Shown: in pieces, positions 49,489 through 63,796 of the stretch | Numbering within the stretch: position 1 is the first letter of the stretch | How the letters are laid out: each line of letters opens with the position of its first letter | NCBI RefSeq assembly: GCF_028583425.1 | Contig: NC_072791.1 | Location: 13,907,868 to 13,971,867 of the forward strand | Origin: Eublepharis macularius | Taxonomy: Eukaryota > Chordata > Lepidosauria > Squamata > Eublepharidae | DNA: 64,000 bases | Direction of reading: 5' to 3' | Position numbers and translations under genes: made by a program | The notes under the pieces: model-generated | Databases searched by the model: none | Told to the model about the DNA's origin: nothing | What the model saw: the letters and a program-made list of their open reading frames with translations, nothing else

Positions 49489-49789
49489 GATAAAGGTAAG
49501 TCCCCTGGGCAAGCACCGAGTCATTACTGACCCATAGGGGGATGTCACATCATGACGTTTTCTTGGCAGACTTTTTACGGGGTGGTTTGCCATTGCCTTC
49601 CCCAGTCATCTACACTTTACCCCCAGGAAACTGGGTACTCATTTTACCAACCTCAGAAAGATGGAAGGCTGAGTCAACCATGAACCGGCTACCTGAACCC
49701 TGCTTCCGCCGGGATCAAACTCAGGTCATGAGGAGAGCTTCGATTACAGTACTGCAGCTTAACACTCGGTGCCACGGGGCTCCTTAACA
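49489..49789 (-). mobile_element. tRNA-derived SINE, complete
   Basis: On the minus strand it starts GGAGCCCCGTGGCACCGAGT, has a B-box-like GAGTTTGATCCCG, and ends ATGACTCGGTGCTTGCCC then a CTTTATC-type tail. The target duplication TACAATATAAA lies at 49478-49488 and 49790-49800. Its 3' end survives in unit A (32843-32872), so it predates the duplication. Confidence 0.88.
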
Positions 49790-49981
49790 TACAATATAAA
49801 CATACACTTATGAGTAACTAAGTACACACAATGGTTCACATAAGGAAGAAATAGTTCCTTTTTGACACAATGTCCATAGATCCAAATAGTGAAAAAGTAT
49901 CACAAAGGAATCCACTAAGGTAAGTAAGCAAACACCATTCTGTTCTTCATTGTCTTAATCACTGTTCTTTCTGTTTTGCAG

Positions 49982-50415
49982 ACGAATATGCTACTGACAG
50001 GAGTGGATTCTTCCAGAGAAATAGCAATATTCCTGTTTATAATCTTGCTGTTGTCAGGTCTGTTACCCACAGCACTGCCATATTGCTTTCTCACTGCTGT
50101 ACTGCTGTATTTTTCCAGTGTCGTTTTGTATGCAGGTTCACGGAGGCAGATGTGGTTCCCAAGACAGGCTTATCTGAAGAGGCTTGCCGCAGAGACCTTG
50201 GAGCAATAACTTTCACATTCCCCAGCTCCTATACTAACTGGGCATACGGGGGGGGGGGGATGGAATGGAGGGTTTGATATGCTGCTACAAGTAACTAACA
50301 CGTCATTCTCAACAAAGGCCTTGTGTTCAGCCTGAAGCTTCTGTAGCCTTTGGATTATCTATGGACACTTGTATCTTGAATATATACTCTTCCAATAAAA
50401 ACCTTTGACTTAAGA
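49982..50415 (+). pseudogene. Terminal-exon-like block of an unidentified membrane-protein gene
   Basis: A strong acceptor (polypyrimidine stretch ending CTTTCTGTTTTGCAG at 49981) is followed by an open frame to TAA at 50207-50209, a UTR, and AATAAA at 50394-50399. The 75-residue peptide starts TNMLLTGVDSSREIAIFLFI, has one or two hydrophobic segments, and ends in a basic/amphipathic tail (RRQMWFPRQAYLKRLAAETL). I do not recognise the gene. No upstream exon is seen, and unit A has deleted most of it. It could be a stranded exon of a neighbour gene captured by the duplication, or a chance layout. Confidence 0.4.
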
Positions 50416-50736
50416 GATTTCTTGCTCCAAGAGGTGGGAGATGAAATCAATGTAACTTGAACTCCATAGGCTGACAGCTGTTGTAGGGCGGAGCCTAACG
50501 GGCATTGCCAGCATACCTTTCTCCCAATTTCATAATCCAAACTTTCTCAAAGGCTCCTCAGTCCTAAAATCCGCTGTAATAAAATATTTTTAAACAATGA
50601 AATAAGTATTAGTTTTTTCTTTACCACAAAAGCTTATAGTATGAAGAGCTTACTCACGTACAGCATTGCCAACATTCAGTCTCATGTCACCAATTTGGTA
50701 AAAGTCTGACAGTTTGTTTCTGTTGAGGGCGTACTG

Positions 50737-50773
50737 TTTTTCCCACACTCGGTATAAAGCGAGTGTGGGAAAA
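50737..50773. other. Hairpin around a TATAAA loop
   Basis: TTTTCCCACACTCG and CGAGTGTGGGAAAA form a perfect 14-bp stem around GTATAAAG. The unit A copy (33740-33776) has lost several pairings. Confidence 0.75.
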
Positions 50774-51049
50774 GCAGAATCCAATGGGAAGCTGCTGAAT
50801 TGGAATTCAAATGAAAATTTGACTCAATCAGACTTGGATTGAATAGACTCTGGATGGTTATCTCATTATCAGAAGTGGATAATGAGGCATTATCCAGGCA
50901 TTCAGGCATTCCATTCAGATTCAGCTATGGAGGGGAGGGGTCACACCCAGCCAGGACTGGGCACTCCACCTATTTCATGAGTTTTTGCAACTGATTTGCA
51001 TCTCCTTCCCCCTCCCCTCCCCACCTATATATCTCTGGCCAGTTTCTTC

Positions 51050-51185
51050 ATATCCTCCATGCATCTGACGAAGAGAACTGTGATTCTCGAAAGTTTATGC
51101 TACAATAAAGTTAGTTAGTCTTAAAGGTGCTACTGGACTCTACTATTTTGCGACTACAGACTAACATGGCTAACTCCTCTGGATC
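51050..51185 (+). repeat. Family-1 repeat, single arm with hammerhead-like core
   Basis: CTGACGA (51065-51071), hairpin, GAAA (51089-51092), GTTTATGCTAC, then ACAATAAAGTTAGTTAGTC and the element end ACTAACATGGCTAACTCC. It is not present at the parallel site of unit A near 34050. Confidence 0.75.
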
Positions 51186-51369
51186 TCTGCCCTTGAAAGT
51201 TTTCTGACTTTCACTCTCCCTCAAAAACCTTTCATATTTCTCTCTTTGTGAATTTTTTGATATGTGACAAGATGATCTTTTAAACATAACTTTCTTCCAG
51301 ACTCTTAGCTCTTACGCGGTCTATTATTTTATTTATTATATTTTTAACCCGCCCTCCCCGCAAGTGGGC

Positions 51370-53293
<1,924 letters not shown>

Positions 53294-53429
53294 TTAAAAC
53301 AAATCAGAATCAAAGAAAAATGGCCATTAAGAGCACCTGATAACAACAGAAAACACTTGAAGGGGGTGACACATCCTACCACGTATTAAGTTTTGAGTAT
53401 TGTATGTTCATGTTGGGTAAACATAGAAA

Positions 53430-54790
53430 AATAAGACTGGAAGAGATCCAAAACGTTATCTAGTGCAACCTCATGCACAATACAGGACATTTACAGCTAC
53501 CCCTCTACTCCCTTGGTGACCACTGCCCTACATCCAGAGGAAGGCGATAAACCCTCCAGGTTCCATGGCCAATCTGGCCTGGAGGGAAATTCACTCTTGA
53601 TCCCAAAGTGGCTATCAGCATTGCTCTGGAAAGACAAAAAGGTCTCAGGAGCAGAGCACTGGTTCATTTCTTCCTGCTGTCCATCTCACTATCTGCCTAA
53701 GTTCATACTGAATCATAAAATCAGCACTGCTGTGCTGACATATGGACGTCTAGCCTCTACTGGAAAACTTCCAAAGAAGGGGAGCCCATCACAGACTTGG
53801 TCTCCAAACCCTTCATCATCTTTGTTGTTGGCCCAATTTTGGCACATTCCAGTTTGTCAACATCCACAATTTTACAAGATCTGGATACTGTATGTCTGCT
53901 CATGCAGCCCCAAATCGCATTTGACTTTTTAGCTACTGCATCAAACAGCAGACTCATCGCCAGTGTGTGATCTACTAAGACCCCTAGGTCTCATTTGCAT
54001 GCACTACTGCCAAGATAAGTTTCACCAATCCTACAAGTATGCATTTTAGTTTTCTGACCTAAATGAAGAAATTTATTCCTTTTGTTAGTTTTAGCTCAGT
54101 TATCCAGCCTCTCATGCTTTCCTGAATTTTGATTCCATCTTCTCCTACATTTCTTTCCTGTCTCGATTTAGTATCATCTGCAACTTTAACGAGCATTCCC
54201 TCTGTTCCGTCATCCAATTCATTGAACAACAGATGGCCACGGCCAGATCCCTGAGGCAATCCCTTTTCTTATTCCCTTCCAAAAAGATCAGGAACCATTT
54301 AGAAACACACTTTCGGTATGATTTGTTATCAAATCGCAAATCTACTGAACAGCAGCAGCAGGCAAACCACATTTGTCAACAAATGCTAACAAGAAAGCCT
54401 TACTCAAAAGCCTTATTGAAAACTAGAGAAACTATTTCCATAGAATTCTCCTCAACTGCCAAAGAAGTGACTCGATCTACGATAGCAATAAGGTTAATCT
54501 AGCACGATTTGCTCTTGAGAAACCCATGCTGGCTCTTCGTCATCATAGCCTTTTGACGTTCTCCAGGAATGACTCTTTCAGGATTTGTTCTAAAACATTT
54601 CCAGGTATGGGTGTGAAGCTGAAATGTTGGTAGTTACCTGGATCCTCTTTTTTTCCCCTTCAAAAGTTGGGGACAACTTGGGTCATCTTTGATCTTCTGG
54701 CACCTCACCTGCTCTCCAAGAATTCTCAAAGATGCTCAAAGATTCTTACAGATTGTGGATTATAGACAGAGTCACCAAAATTACACCAGA
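53430..54790 (-). mobile_element. Old CR1 relic (unit C)
   Basis: Parallel to 2910-4990, without the L1 tail (empty site near 54535), and with its own deletion near 53790. Confidence 0.8.
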
Positions 54791-56840
54791 AACATTTTCT
54801 GTTAAGGAAGCTAGGTGTTTATAGATCAGCCTGACGCCTACGCTAGGCTTCAACTCCCCTCCTTCATCATGTGTTTCCTTTTTGCTGGGTTGAGCACAAT
54901 CCAGAACAGGTCTCTAGATGTGAACTATGGGAACCCAAGCACAGATCCCTAGAGGCACAGCACACTGGAGTGGTCTTGGACCAATCACTCTTCCCCAGTG
55001 TTTCCTACTTCACAGGGTTGTTGTGCAAGTAAATGGAATGATCTCACTAATTCTGCTTTGTATTCCTTGAAAGAAGAGTGGGATAAGATGCAAGACTACA
55101 CAGAAAACTAGAAATAAAGGGACGGGACTGCTGCCCTCCCCCCAACAGATCACCTGTTCAGGACTCATCACACCCTAGGACCAATCCCCTCTCTCCAAAG
55201 TTCTACTGCCCATCAGAAGAAACATTTCTGGTCTAGGGGGAGCAACTGGAGCAGCTCCAATTGTTTTTGGTTCTACCTTTAAGGCCTGAAATGGGCCTGG
55301 AGTACTTCATGGGCTGCCTCCAGCCAGACTGTGCCCCACCACCCGGTTAAGATTTCCCCCCACCCAAGCCCTGCTCTCAGGGCCCCCAAGTAGAGAGATG
55401 GGAGGTCACCAGAGACGGGGCCTTCAGTTGTGGCTCCTCCCTTCTAGAAGCTTGCCTGGAGCCTATATTGTTATCTTTCTAGCACCTGGTGACTTTTTTT
55501 TTCCAATCAGGCTTCGAACTAAAGTGTTTCTCATTCTTAGGTATTCTGTGGTCTGCTATTCTGATCCTAGTTTAAATTTTGTTACTGATATTCATGTTGT
55601 GTTACCTGGAGAGTCATTTAAATAGATAAATACATGTTGAATGTAACTGGATAGCGTATACAAATTTCCTCCAAGATTAGGCACTAATAAGTCTACATTT
55701 TGTTCGCTGTTCTAACTGTTTGGGAAAGCTTTCCTAGCTATTCTTGGTTGTTTCCTCTTCAAAATGTTTCCACAATGGATGAAGTTGAGCCAAAGAGGTC
55801 CTATCCGGATACACCAGAAAAAGGTCTGCACTACATGAGGAGGTTCATACCTGCTGATCTCTCCCTTTCTTCTGGGTCCTGGAAAAATAGATTTCCATTT
55901 CTTTGCATTGAGGAAATACTGTCAGGTCTGGGACCCAGAAGTCCTAATTTTGGGGGGGGGGAACAGAAAAAAATACTGTATGAGAGGGGAGGAGGTTAGT
56001 GCTTGGATCCAGAAGAATCTGTCGGCTGATCCTGCTGGTGGCCCAGAGCAGAGGAGGGGGCAGGGCACTCCAGCACAGGGGAGGGAAGCCCTAGCCCAGA
56101 CGGAGCCACCGTGGTACAGGATCTCAGCCCCCTCCAAGGCATGCAGGATCCAGTACTCCAGTCTGACACCATCAAAGGCAGCCCTGAAGAAGGTCCTCTC
56201 CCTTTAAAGAAACCCCGAACTCCTTGCAGGGAGAGGGAATGTTGTTGATGGATCCCCAGAACCTTGAATTCCTACTAAAGATCAGAAATTTTTTTAACAC
56301 TTATTAATATGAACTTAGCAGGCAAAATTCTTTGTGACGGAGACCAAAACTTCACCTGCTCAAATCCAGGTTTTCTTGGTTTGTTCTTCAAGGCTCTGAC
56401 ACAACCTTTCCTGTCTGTGTTGACCATGCCAAAGCCTACACTAGTTTCAGTAGAAGGAACACAGTGGAATGACCCAAATTCATCCCTCTCCCCGCACATT
56501 CATAGCCTCCTCACGCCCAACGGGAGACCAAAGGTCCATGGAGCACAGAAGTGTCTTTTTGTACAGGCTTTCCTTTCAACAGGAAAGAAGAGACTTTAAG
56601 AATGAATAGAGCATGGTTTCCAGTCCTGAAAAACACCAGGCTAACAAAACACTCTATACCCGACAATAGCCCTGCAGAGAAGATTAGCACATCAAGCACC
56701 AATCCATATGCAAAAGAACCTCAGGATATAGTGAGGCCTCCCGCCATTAGCATTCCACACCCTGGGAAACTCTTACAGGATGACTCAGCTCAACCCCACC
56801 CCTCCTGAGTAGATATAAATGACCTGCCAACATCTTTTCC
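54791..56840. other. Intron of gene C
   Basis: Matches 5010-7080. The plus-strand frame seen in A and B is disrupted here (55700-56207), which argues that it is not a gene. No exon recognised. Confidence 0.45.
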
Positions 56841-56844
56841 ACAC

Positions 56845-57010
56845 TGTGACACTGAGAGATCTCTGTCTTTTGGTGCTACACCTCTGAAGATGCCAGCCAC
56901 AGCTGCTGGCGAAACGTCAGGAACTACAATTTCAAGACCACGGTTATACAGCCCGGAAAATCCACAACGACCATCATTCTCCGGCCGTGAAAGCCTTCGA
57001 CAATATATCC
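56845..57010 (+). repeat. Family-2 repeat arm, unit C
   Basis: CTGAAGA at 56884-56890, stem GCCAGC...GCTGGC, GAAACGTC at 56911-56918: an intact core. Confidence 0.75.
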
Positions 57011-57199
57011 CATGAATTGTTCCTCTTTGTTTGCAATCTGGTATTTTAGCAGACACATGAATACTTTGGTACTCATCTAAATATGCAGAAGTCCCTCCTT
57101 TGTGTGCATGTGGAACCGCCCCACTCACTGACTGAGTCTCCACTGGGGAGGCCCTACGAGTGTCCTTCTTGAAAGGAGCGATTACTGCCTTCAGCAGCT

Positions 57200-57219
57200 G
57201 GAAAGGAAAGGAAAGGAAA
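57200..57219. repeat. (GGAAA)4 beside KRAB donor, unit C
   Basis: Shortest of the three tracts. Confidence 0.93.
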
Positions 57220-57231
57220 GTGGACCCTTAC

Positions 57232-57358
57232 CCAGAGAGGCCACATTCTGAAAATTCTCCTCCATGACTTCCTTGTGAAGGCTTCTTTTTTCTGCATCCA
57301 GTAGAGCCCACTCTTCCTCAGTGAAAGGAACAGACACCTCCTCGAAGGTCACCGGACC
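57232..57358 (-). CDS. KRAB-A box exon, gene C
   Basis: 127 bp, [20 protein letters not shown] and onward to NFQNVASLG, the same reading as gene B. Acceptor TTTTCAG and donor CTGG|GTAAGG are intact. A full-looking KRAB A-box. The intron between it and the SCAN exon carries the 4.6-kb L1, so the primary transcript of gene C is longer than those of A and B and contains L1 sequence in antisense. Confidence 0.93.
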
Positions 57359-57399
57359 CTGAAAAGAGAAAAGAAGAAACCTCTCTATCCTCTCATAGA

Positions 57400-57501
57400 T
57401 CCAGAGGAGTTAGTCGTGTTAGTCTGTAGTAGCAAAATAGTAAAGTTTCCAGTAGCACTTTTAGGACTAACCACCTTTATTGTAGCATAAGTTTTCGACA
57501 G
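57400..57501. repeat. Family-1 palindromic repeat, left part (split by L1)
   Basis: Left half of the element that continues at 62143; the last 37 bp (57465-57501) are the L1 target-site duplication. Confidence 0.85.
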
Positions 57502-60500
57502 CGGAAGAAGTATAGAGAACTGGTTCAGATGTTAAAGGAGCTGAAAATCAGATATAGATGGGAAATACCAGAAGGACTGACATTTGAGTTTGGTGGAGTT
57601 AGAAAGAGCATCAGATCTGGCCATGAGATGGAGACTTTTATCAGGGAAAATGAAAAGGACTTACCAAAAACTATAAGAAAGTGATCATGGAATATAAAGT
57701 TATATCTTGGAATGTTAATGGACTAAACTCACCTTGTAAATGCAAAGCTACTTTCCACTGGCTAGCAAAACAAAAATGTAATATAGTTTGTCTGCAAGAG
57801 ACACATATTAGAAAGCAGGACGAAAAATATTTGAAGTTTGTTAAATTGGGAAAAGAATTTGTTGCTGCCTCTAAAAAGAAAAAGAGGGGAGTTGTATTGT
57901 ACATAAAAGAAGAATTGCAGCCCAGACTAGTTTTAAAAGATGCAGAAGCCAGATATTTAGCAGTGGAAATTGTTTGGAATTCTAAGAAAATATTGATGAT
58001 CGGGATCTATGCACCTAATGGTGCAAAAGAAATTTTTTTTAAGGACTTAGAAAAACAATTAGATGAACTGACTTATGATCACATAATCTTGGCGGGGGAC
58101 TTCAATGGAGTTACAAACCTGGATGAGGACAAGCAGTCTAAAGCTGCTCACAAAAAAAGAGGACTATTACCAAAGGCGTTTTTTATGCTTAAGGAACAAG
58201 AAAGTTTAGAAGATGTGTGGAGGAGACAATACCCTAAGAATAGACAATATACATTTTACTCTGCAAGACATTTCACATTATCAAGAATAGATATCATCTG
58301 GGCCTCTAAAGAACTGACATTATGGACTAGAGAGGTGGAGATAATGCCAAAGGTAGGCTCAGATCATAACCCAATTATGTGGAGATTTGGGAAAAATAAT
58401 AAAAGAAAAGGATGGAGAATAAATGAGGATTTATTACAAATAGAAGAAAATATTGCGTTGCTGCGAAGGGAGACCAAATTTTTCATACAATATAATCTGA
58501 ACAAAGAAGTGCCGACCAATAAAGTATGGGACACATATAAAGCGGTGATAAGAGGCATACTAATAGACCTGAATGCAAGAGCTAGGAGGAAAAAGGAGGA
58601 AAAGAGATCTGAAATTTTGGATAAAATAAAATAACTTAAGAAAAGACCGTGGGAAAAAAAGACATATCAGGATATTAAAATTCTGCAGGAACAATTGACA
58701 GCAATGGACAATAAAGAACTAGAGTGGAATTTAAAGAGGATGAATCAGAGGTCGTTTGAAGGTGCAAATAAACCTGGGAAATATTTGGCGTGGCAACTAA
58801 AAAAAAGGAAGGAGAAGAAAATCATAAGTAAAATTCTAGAAGATGATAAGGTGCTTATGGATCAAGCAGCTATTAGTAGAGCCTTTTTAAAGTTTTATGC
58901 AAAATTGTACCAAAAAAAAGAAGTGAGTAAAGATTTAATAGCGGAATACCTAGAGAAGATGAAAATTCCGACAATTCCTGAAAAATGGAAAGAGAAATTA
59001 AATAAGGAAGTGACGGAAGAAGAAATAAAAGAAGCTATACAATCAACGAAGGTAGGAAAGGCGCCAGGACCAGACGGACTAACGGCAAAGTTTTATAAAG
59101 TGATGGCTAATGAACTGGCGCCATTCCTGAAAGAGGCAATGAATGGAGCGATGCAAGATCAAAGGATTCCTGACTCATGGAACGAAGCCAATATATCGCT
59201 GATACCGAAGGAAGGTCAGGGTTTGACCAGTGTTAAAAATTACAGACCAATTTCGTTGTTGAATAATGACTATAAAATATTTGCAAAGGTGTTGGCAGAG
59301 AGGTTGAAAGGATGGATGTCGGAATTCATTGCTGAAGAACAGGCGGGATTTTTACCCAACAGACAAATTAAAGACAATTTGAGGACAGTAATAAACGCTA
59401 TTGAATATTATGACAAGCACTGTGACAGAGAGGTTGGTTTTTTATTCGTAGACGCGGAAAAAGCATTTGACAATCTGAACTGGGATTTTATGTTTGCTAC
59501 CATGGAAAAGCTGCAAATGGGAGAAAAGTTCATACAAGCAGTCGAGGAAATTTATAGAGACCAGAGTACAGCAATCATAGTGAATGAGGATTTGACAAAA
59601 AAATTGAAAATCAGCAAAGGAACTAGACAGGGATGCCCGCTGTCTCCATTGTTGTTTATTTTGATTTTGGAAATATTGATGATTCAAATACGAGAAGATG
59701 ACACAATCCGAGGTATGAAAATAAAAGAGTTTTCTTACAAGGTCAGAGCTTTTGCGGATGACATAATGTTAATAGTAGAGGATCCAATTGAAAGTATGCC
59801 AAAGGTAATAGAGAAAATAAAAGAGTTTGGAGATTTGGATGGATTTTACGTGAACAAAAAGAAGTCAAAGATTTTATGTAAGAATATGACTAAACAGAAG
59901 CAGCAAGAGCTAACAGAGATAACAGACTGAGAGGTGACTAGTAAAGTAAAATATCTTGGCATTGAGTTGACTATGAAAAATATAGATTTGTTCAAAAACA
60001 ATTATGAGAAACTGTGGATACAAATAGAGAGAGACTTAATAAAATGGAACAAACTGAATTTATCATGGCTGGGAAGAATTGCAGCAGTAAAAATGAACGT
60101 CTTACCACGTGTGATGTTCTTGTTGCAAACTATACCAATTATCCGAGACTCCAAACACTTTGATAAATGGCAAAGGAAAATCTCAAATTTCGTGTGGGCA
60201 GGCAAGAAACCACGAGTGAAAATGAAGGTTTTACAAGATGCGAAGGAAAGAGGTGGCTTGCAACTGCCCAACATAAGACTGTACCATGAGGCAGTATGTC
60301 TTATATGGTTGAAAGACTGGATAACGTTAAAAAACCGTAAGTTGCTGGCCCTGGAGGGATATAAAAAAATATTTGGATGGCATGCATACATGTGGTATGA
60401 CAAAGTAAAAGCGGACTCTATGTTTTTGCATCACTATATTCGGAGAAGCCTCTTCACGGTCTGGAAGAAATACAAGTTGTATATGAAAGATGGAATTCCT

Positions 60501-62105
60501 TCATGGGTGGTTCCGTATGAAGTAATAGATCCGAGAACTGTCGATAACGAACAGCAATGTCTAACCTACAAGGAGATTACACAAATACATCATTCAAAGC
60601 TGAAAATAAAGACAGAAGAAGAATTGTCTCCTTGTTATGGATGGTTCCAGTACAGACAGATCAGAGACCTTTACAATGCGGACTGCCAGAGAGGAGGAAT
60701 GAGATTGGAAAATTCGGAGCTAGAGGAAGTGATACTACAAGAAGGCAAGAAAGAAATATCCAAGATTTACAAATTACTTTTAAAATGGTTCACGGTGGAC
60801 GAAACAGTAAAAGTCCAGATGGTGAAGTGGGCAATAAACGTTCATAAAGAAATAACAATGGAGGCATGGGAGTACCTATGGAAAAATACAGTGAAGATTT
60901 CAACTTGTACGAACATTAAAGAGAATGTGTACAAAATGATTTACAGATGGTATTTAATACCAAAGAAAATTGCGCTTGGAAATACTAATATGTCAGACAA
61001 ATGCTGGAAATGTAACAAGCATGAAGGATCATTTTATCATATGTGGTGGACATGTGAAGTAGCCAAACAGTACTGGGGAGAAATAATTGAAGCAATAAAT
61101 GAGATTTTACAGATACAAGTAAACAAGAACCCAGAATTGTTGCTACTGAACTTGGGAATGGAGACAGTTCCAATGCAGCATAGAACATTGTTATTTTATA
61201 TGACAGCAGCGGCAAGACTTTTGTATGCGCAGAAATGGAAGACGCAAGAAATACCAACTGTAGAAGACTGGATTTACAAATTGCTGTACATGGCAGAAAT
61301 GGACAAAATGACAAGGAAACTTAAAGATCTTGACCTAGGACAATATATTGTTGATTGGGGGAAATTGAAACAATTTTTGGAAAAAAAGTGGGATGTAAAG
61401 GGAGAACTGTGGCAGTTTGAAATTTTTTTTTAAAAAAACAATGTTGCAATGAGAAGAGAGAAGGGATCTTACCATTTAGGGGGAATGTAATTATAATCTA
61501 AGCTAATATAATATTTAAGGGAATTTTACATTGAATATATGAGAAAGGTATACTATATATGATATATAACATAAAATAACGGGTTAGTGGATCAGACTTT
61601 ACATTATAACATATTATGTGGTTATCCTATATGGTGTTGTGTGCTGTGCTACATTGGTGGCATAGCATACAATATATATATAATATATTACTATAATATA
61701 TACTATATTGATAGTGTATTTGATGGAATATATGCCTAAAAGAAAAGAAATAGAATAAGTTTAAAGTAAGAGATAGTGCGATCCCTGCTATATATTATAC
61801 TATATTGTTATGTTATATTGATATGAGATATACTATATTGATAGTATGTTTGATAGAGTTTATGTAAAAGAATAAGAATGTGCTTAGAGTAAGAGATATT
61901 ATGATTCAAAGTTGGTAGGAAAATATAAATGAAATAGATTTAAGTAATAAGAAGGGTTAAGGGTTGGAAAGCTGTTGGAAGTCAATAGGGAGGGGGGAGG
62001 AAAAGGGTGGGGGACAGAGTAAGGGGGAAAAATGGGATTATATGTGTTAAATTTGGGGGAAAAAAATTTGTTTCCACTCACCAATAAAATTTTATTAAAA
62101 AAAAA
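57502..62105 (+). mobile_element. L1 LINE, 5'-truncated in ORF1, ORF2 nearly complete
   Basis: Starts within ORF1: its C-terminal domain (YRWEIPEGLTFEFGG) ends at TGA 57682-57684. ORF2 begins at ATG 57687, only 2 bp later, and runs to about 61433. It encodes an AP endonuclease (SWNVNGLNSP, LQETHI, LAGDFN, SDHNPI), a reverse transcriptase (GPDGLTAKFYK, FADDIMLIVE) and the C-terminal cysteine motif (CWKCNKHEGSFYHMWWTC). Two in-frame stops (58632-58634 TAA, 59928-59930 TGA) disrupt ORF2, so it is not autonomous. The 3' UTR is AT-rich and ends CCAATAAAATTTTATT plus poly-A. The target duplication of 37 bp (57465-57501 and 62106-62142) has 2 mismatches. It lies in the gene C intron, antisense to the gene. 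Confidence 0.95.
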
Positions 62106-62245
62106 GACTAACCAACTTTATTGAAGCATAAGTTTTCGACAGCCACAGATCTCTTCGTCAGATGCCTCTGATGAAAAGAGTTGTGGCTCTCGAATGCTTA
62201 TGCTACAATAAAGTCGATTAGTCTTAAAAGTGCTACGGGATTCTA
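62106..62245. repeat. Family-1 palindromic repeat, right part after L1
   Basis: Starts with the second copy of the 37-bp target duplication, then the palindrome centre and right arm: CTGATGA at 62168-62174. This copy reads GAAT where others read GAAA. Confidence 0.85.
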
Positions 62246-63578
62246 CTATTTTTCTATCTTCTCAGATACTGAAACGTATCTTCCCCTTAGGAGGACCAGC
62301 CCAAATGAGTATAATTAGAAGTTTGCTTACAACATCCAAACTTCCATGACACCTTTCCATTTTCCTTCTAGTGAACAGAACAGATATGACCCAAGGCAAA
62401 GAGAGTGAGGGGTTTTCCTTGGGCTAGGGACGGGTGAGTGGGGCACAGAGGCCATGTGGAATCGCAACTGCACAACAGCAGCACCAGGCCCTCATGGTTA
62501 TGAGTTGCAGTTCTTCACTCACCTGCATCAGCCCCACAGAAGTTGATTTCTCCCTGCTGCAAAGATACGGCAAAGATTTTATTGTTGGTTTCAAGGCCTC
62601 GCCTGGAAAGATCAAAAGATAATTGGAAGACATTCAAATCTTTTCCAGTATTTAGCATTTCAGTTCCTTGAATGGGGAACACAGATTTTCTTGGGTCATG
62701 TTCACAACTACCCTCTCTTCCTTTCGTATATTTTAAAGAAACCAGTCTTGCTCAGGTTATCATAGACAAATGAAGGGCTGATTCTCCAATGGTATAGAAT
62801 TCACAGAATAAAGAAGGAAGAACTCTGAAATGAAAGGTAGAAGCAGCTCTGAACCCAATGATAGAAATCGCAGCTACCAAACTCAAGAATATCTTTGCAT
62901 GTGGGCAAGACAGGCGCAGATGGGGAAAGGCAGGCTTGCTTTCGGTGAAGTCCCACTGCCTATTTCACTGGGCGGTGCTTTTTCTGTCCATCTCCCGGCA
63001 CAGGTCATCCACCAGGGCCACCAAGCCTGTTTCAGTCCCATGACCAAGCCTAGAACTGGACTAGAAAGGATCTGAACCCTTTTCCTTATCCAGGAAAGCT
63101 TGAATTTCTCCATCTCCCACCAGTTCAATCACCTTACTCAAGAAAGGACTAGTTCAGGCTTGTCAGTTGCGATTTCCTGGGTCCTTTGTAGTCCTGTTTT
63201 GACGTGGTGCCACACAGTCTGTTTCGAGGCTGGGGGGACCTCCCCCTCGCACAAGGAGGCATTTCCTCCCTTTCAGACCAAGCCAATCAGCCCCCCCCCG
63301 GCAGATTACATTAGCCAGGAAGGAGAGGCCATATAAGCAAGACATAAGCCTCAAGACCCCAAGGATCCTGTCCACATCCTCAGACTGAATATACTGCAAA
63401 GTTCCCCAAACAGCCCAATGAGTCTCTACCCGGCACCATCTGACCCTGTCACTGCTGATGCAGAGCCCAAGCCAGAACTGGGTCAGCGCTGAACAGAAAG
63501 GGTCAGAGTGGGCCACTGAGGCCTCGACTTCCTCCTCCCTCCAGATCCCAACAGGCCTCTGACTACAGCCCTTCTTAC
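62246..63578. other. Intron of gene C between KRAB and candidate 43-bp exon
   Basis: Matches 7946-9271. An L2-like fragment lies at 62950-63070 (minus). A minus-strand segment at 62520-62690 (also 8230-8400 and 40940-41110) is well conserved but not recognised as an exon. Confidence 0.45.
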
Positions 63579-63621
63579 CCAGAAAAGCTGCTCTGTGGCA
63601 ATAGTTGATCCTTTCCTGCAC
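63579..63621 (-). CDS. Candidate 43-bp exon, gene C
   Basis: Same length and boundaries as in A and B; reads VQERINYCHRAAFL in the SCAN frame. Confidence 0.4.
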
Positions 63622-63796
63622 CTGAAAGAGAAGTGGGGATCTCACAAAGGGGAAACTGTTGAGGAAAGGAACAGGGTTAAGGTGCGGGGGGAGGGGGGGA
63701 GATGTCTAAAAAAGTTGGGGCCCTCTGTGTGGACTTTGAAGGTATCCCTGGATCATATCCTGTCCCCCACATACTACCTAGAGGAATGCCTCTTAC

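Noticed and set aside
61440-62100. AT-rich stretch as a promoter or origin
   Set aside because: It is the L1 3' UTR, ending in AATAAA and poly-A with a target duplication.
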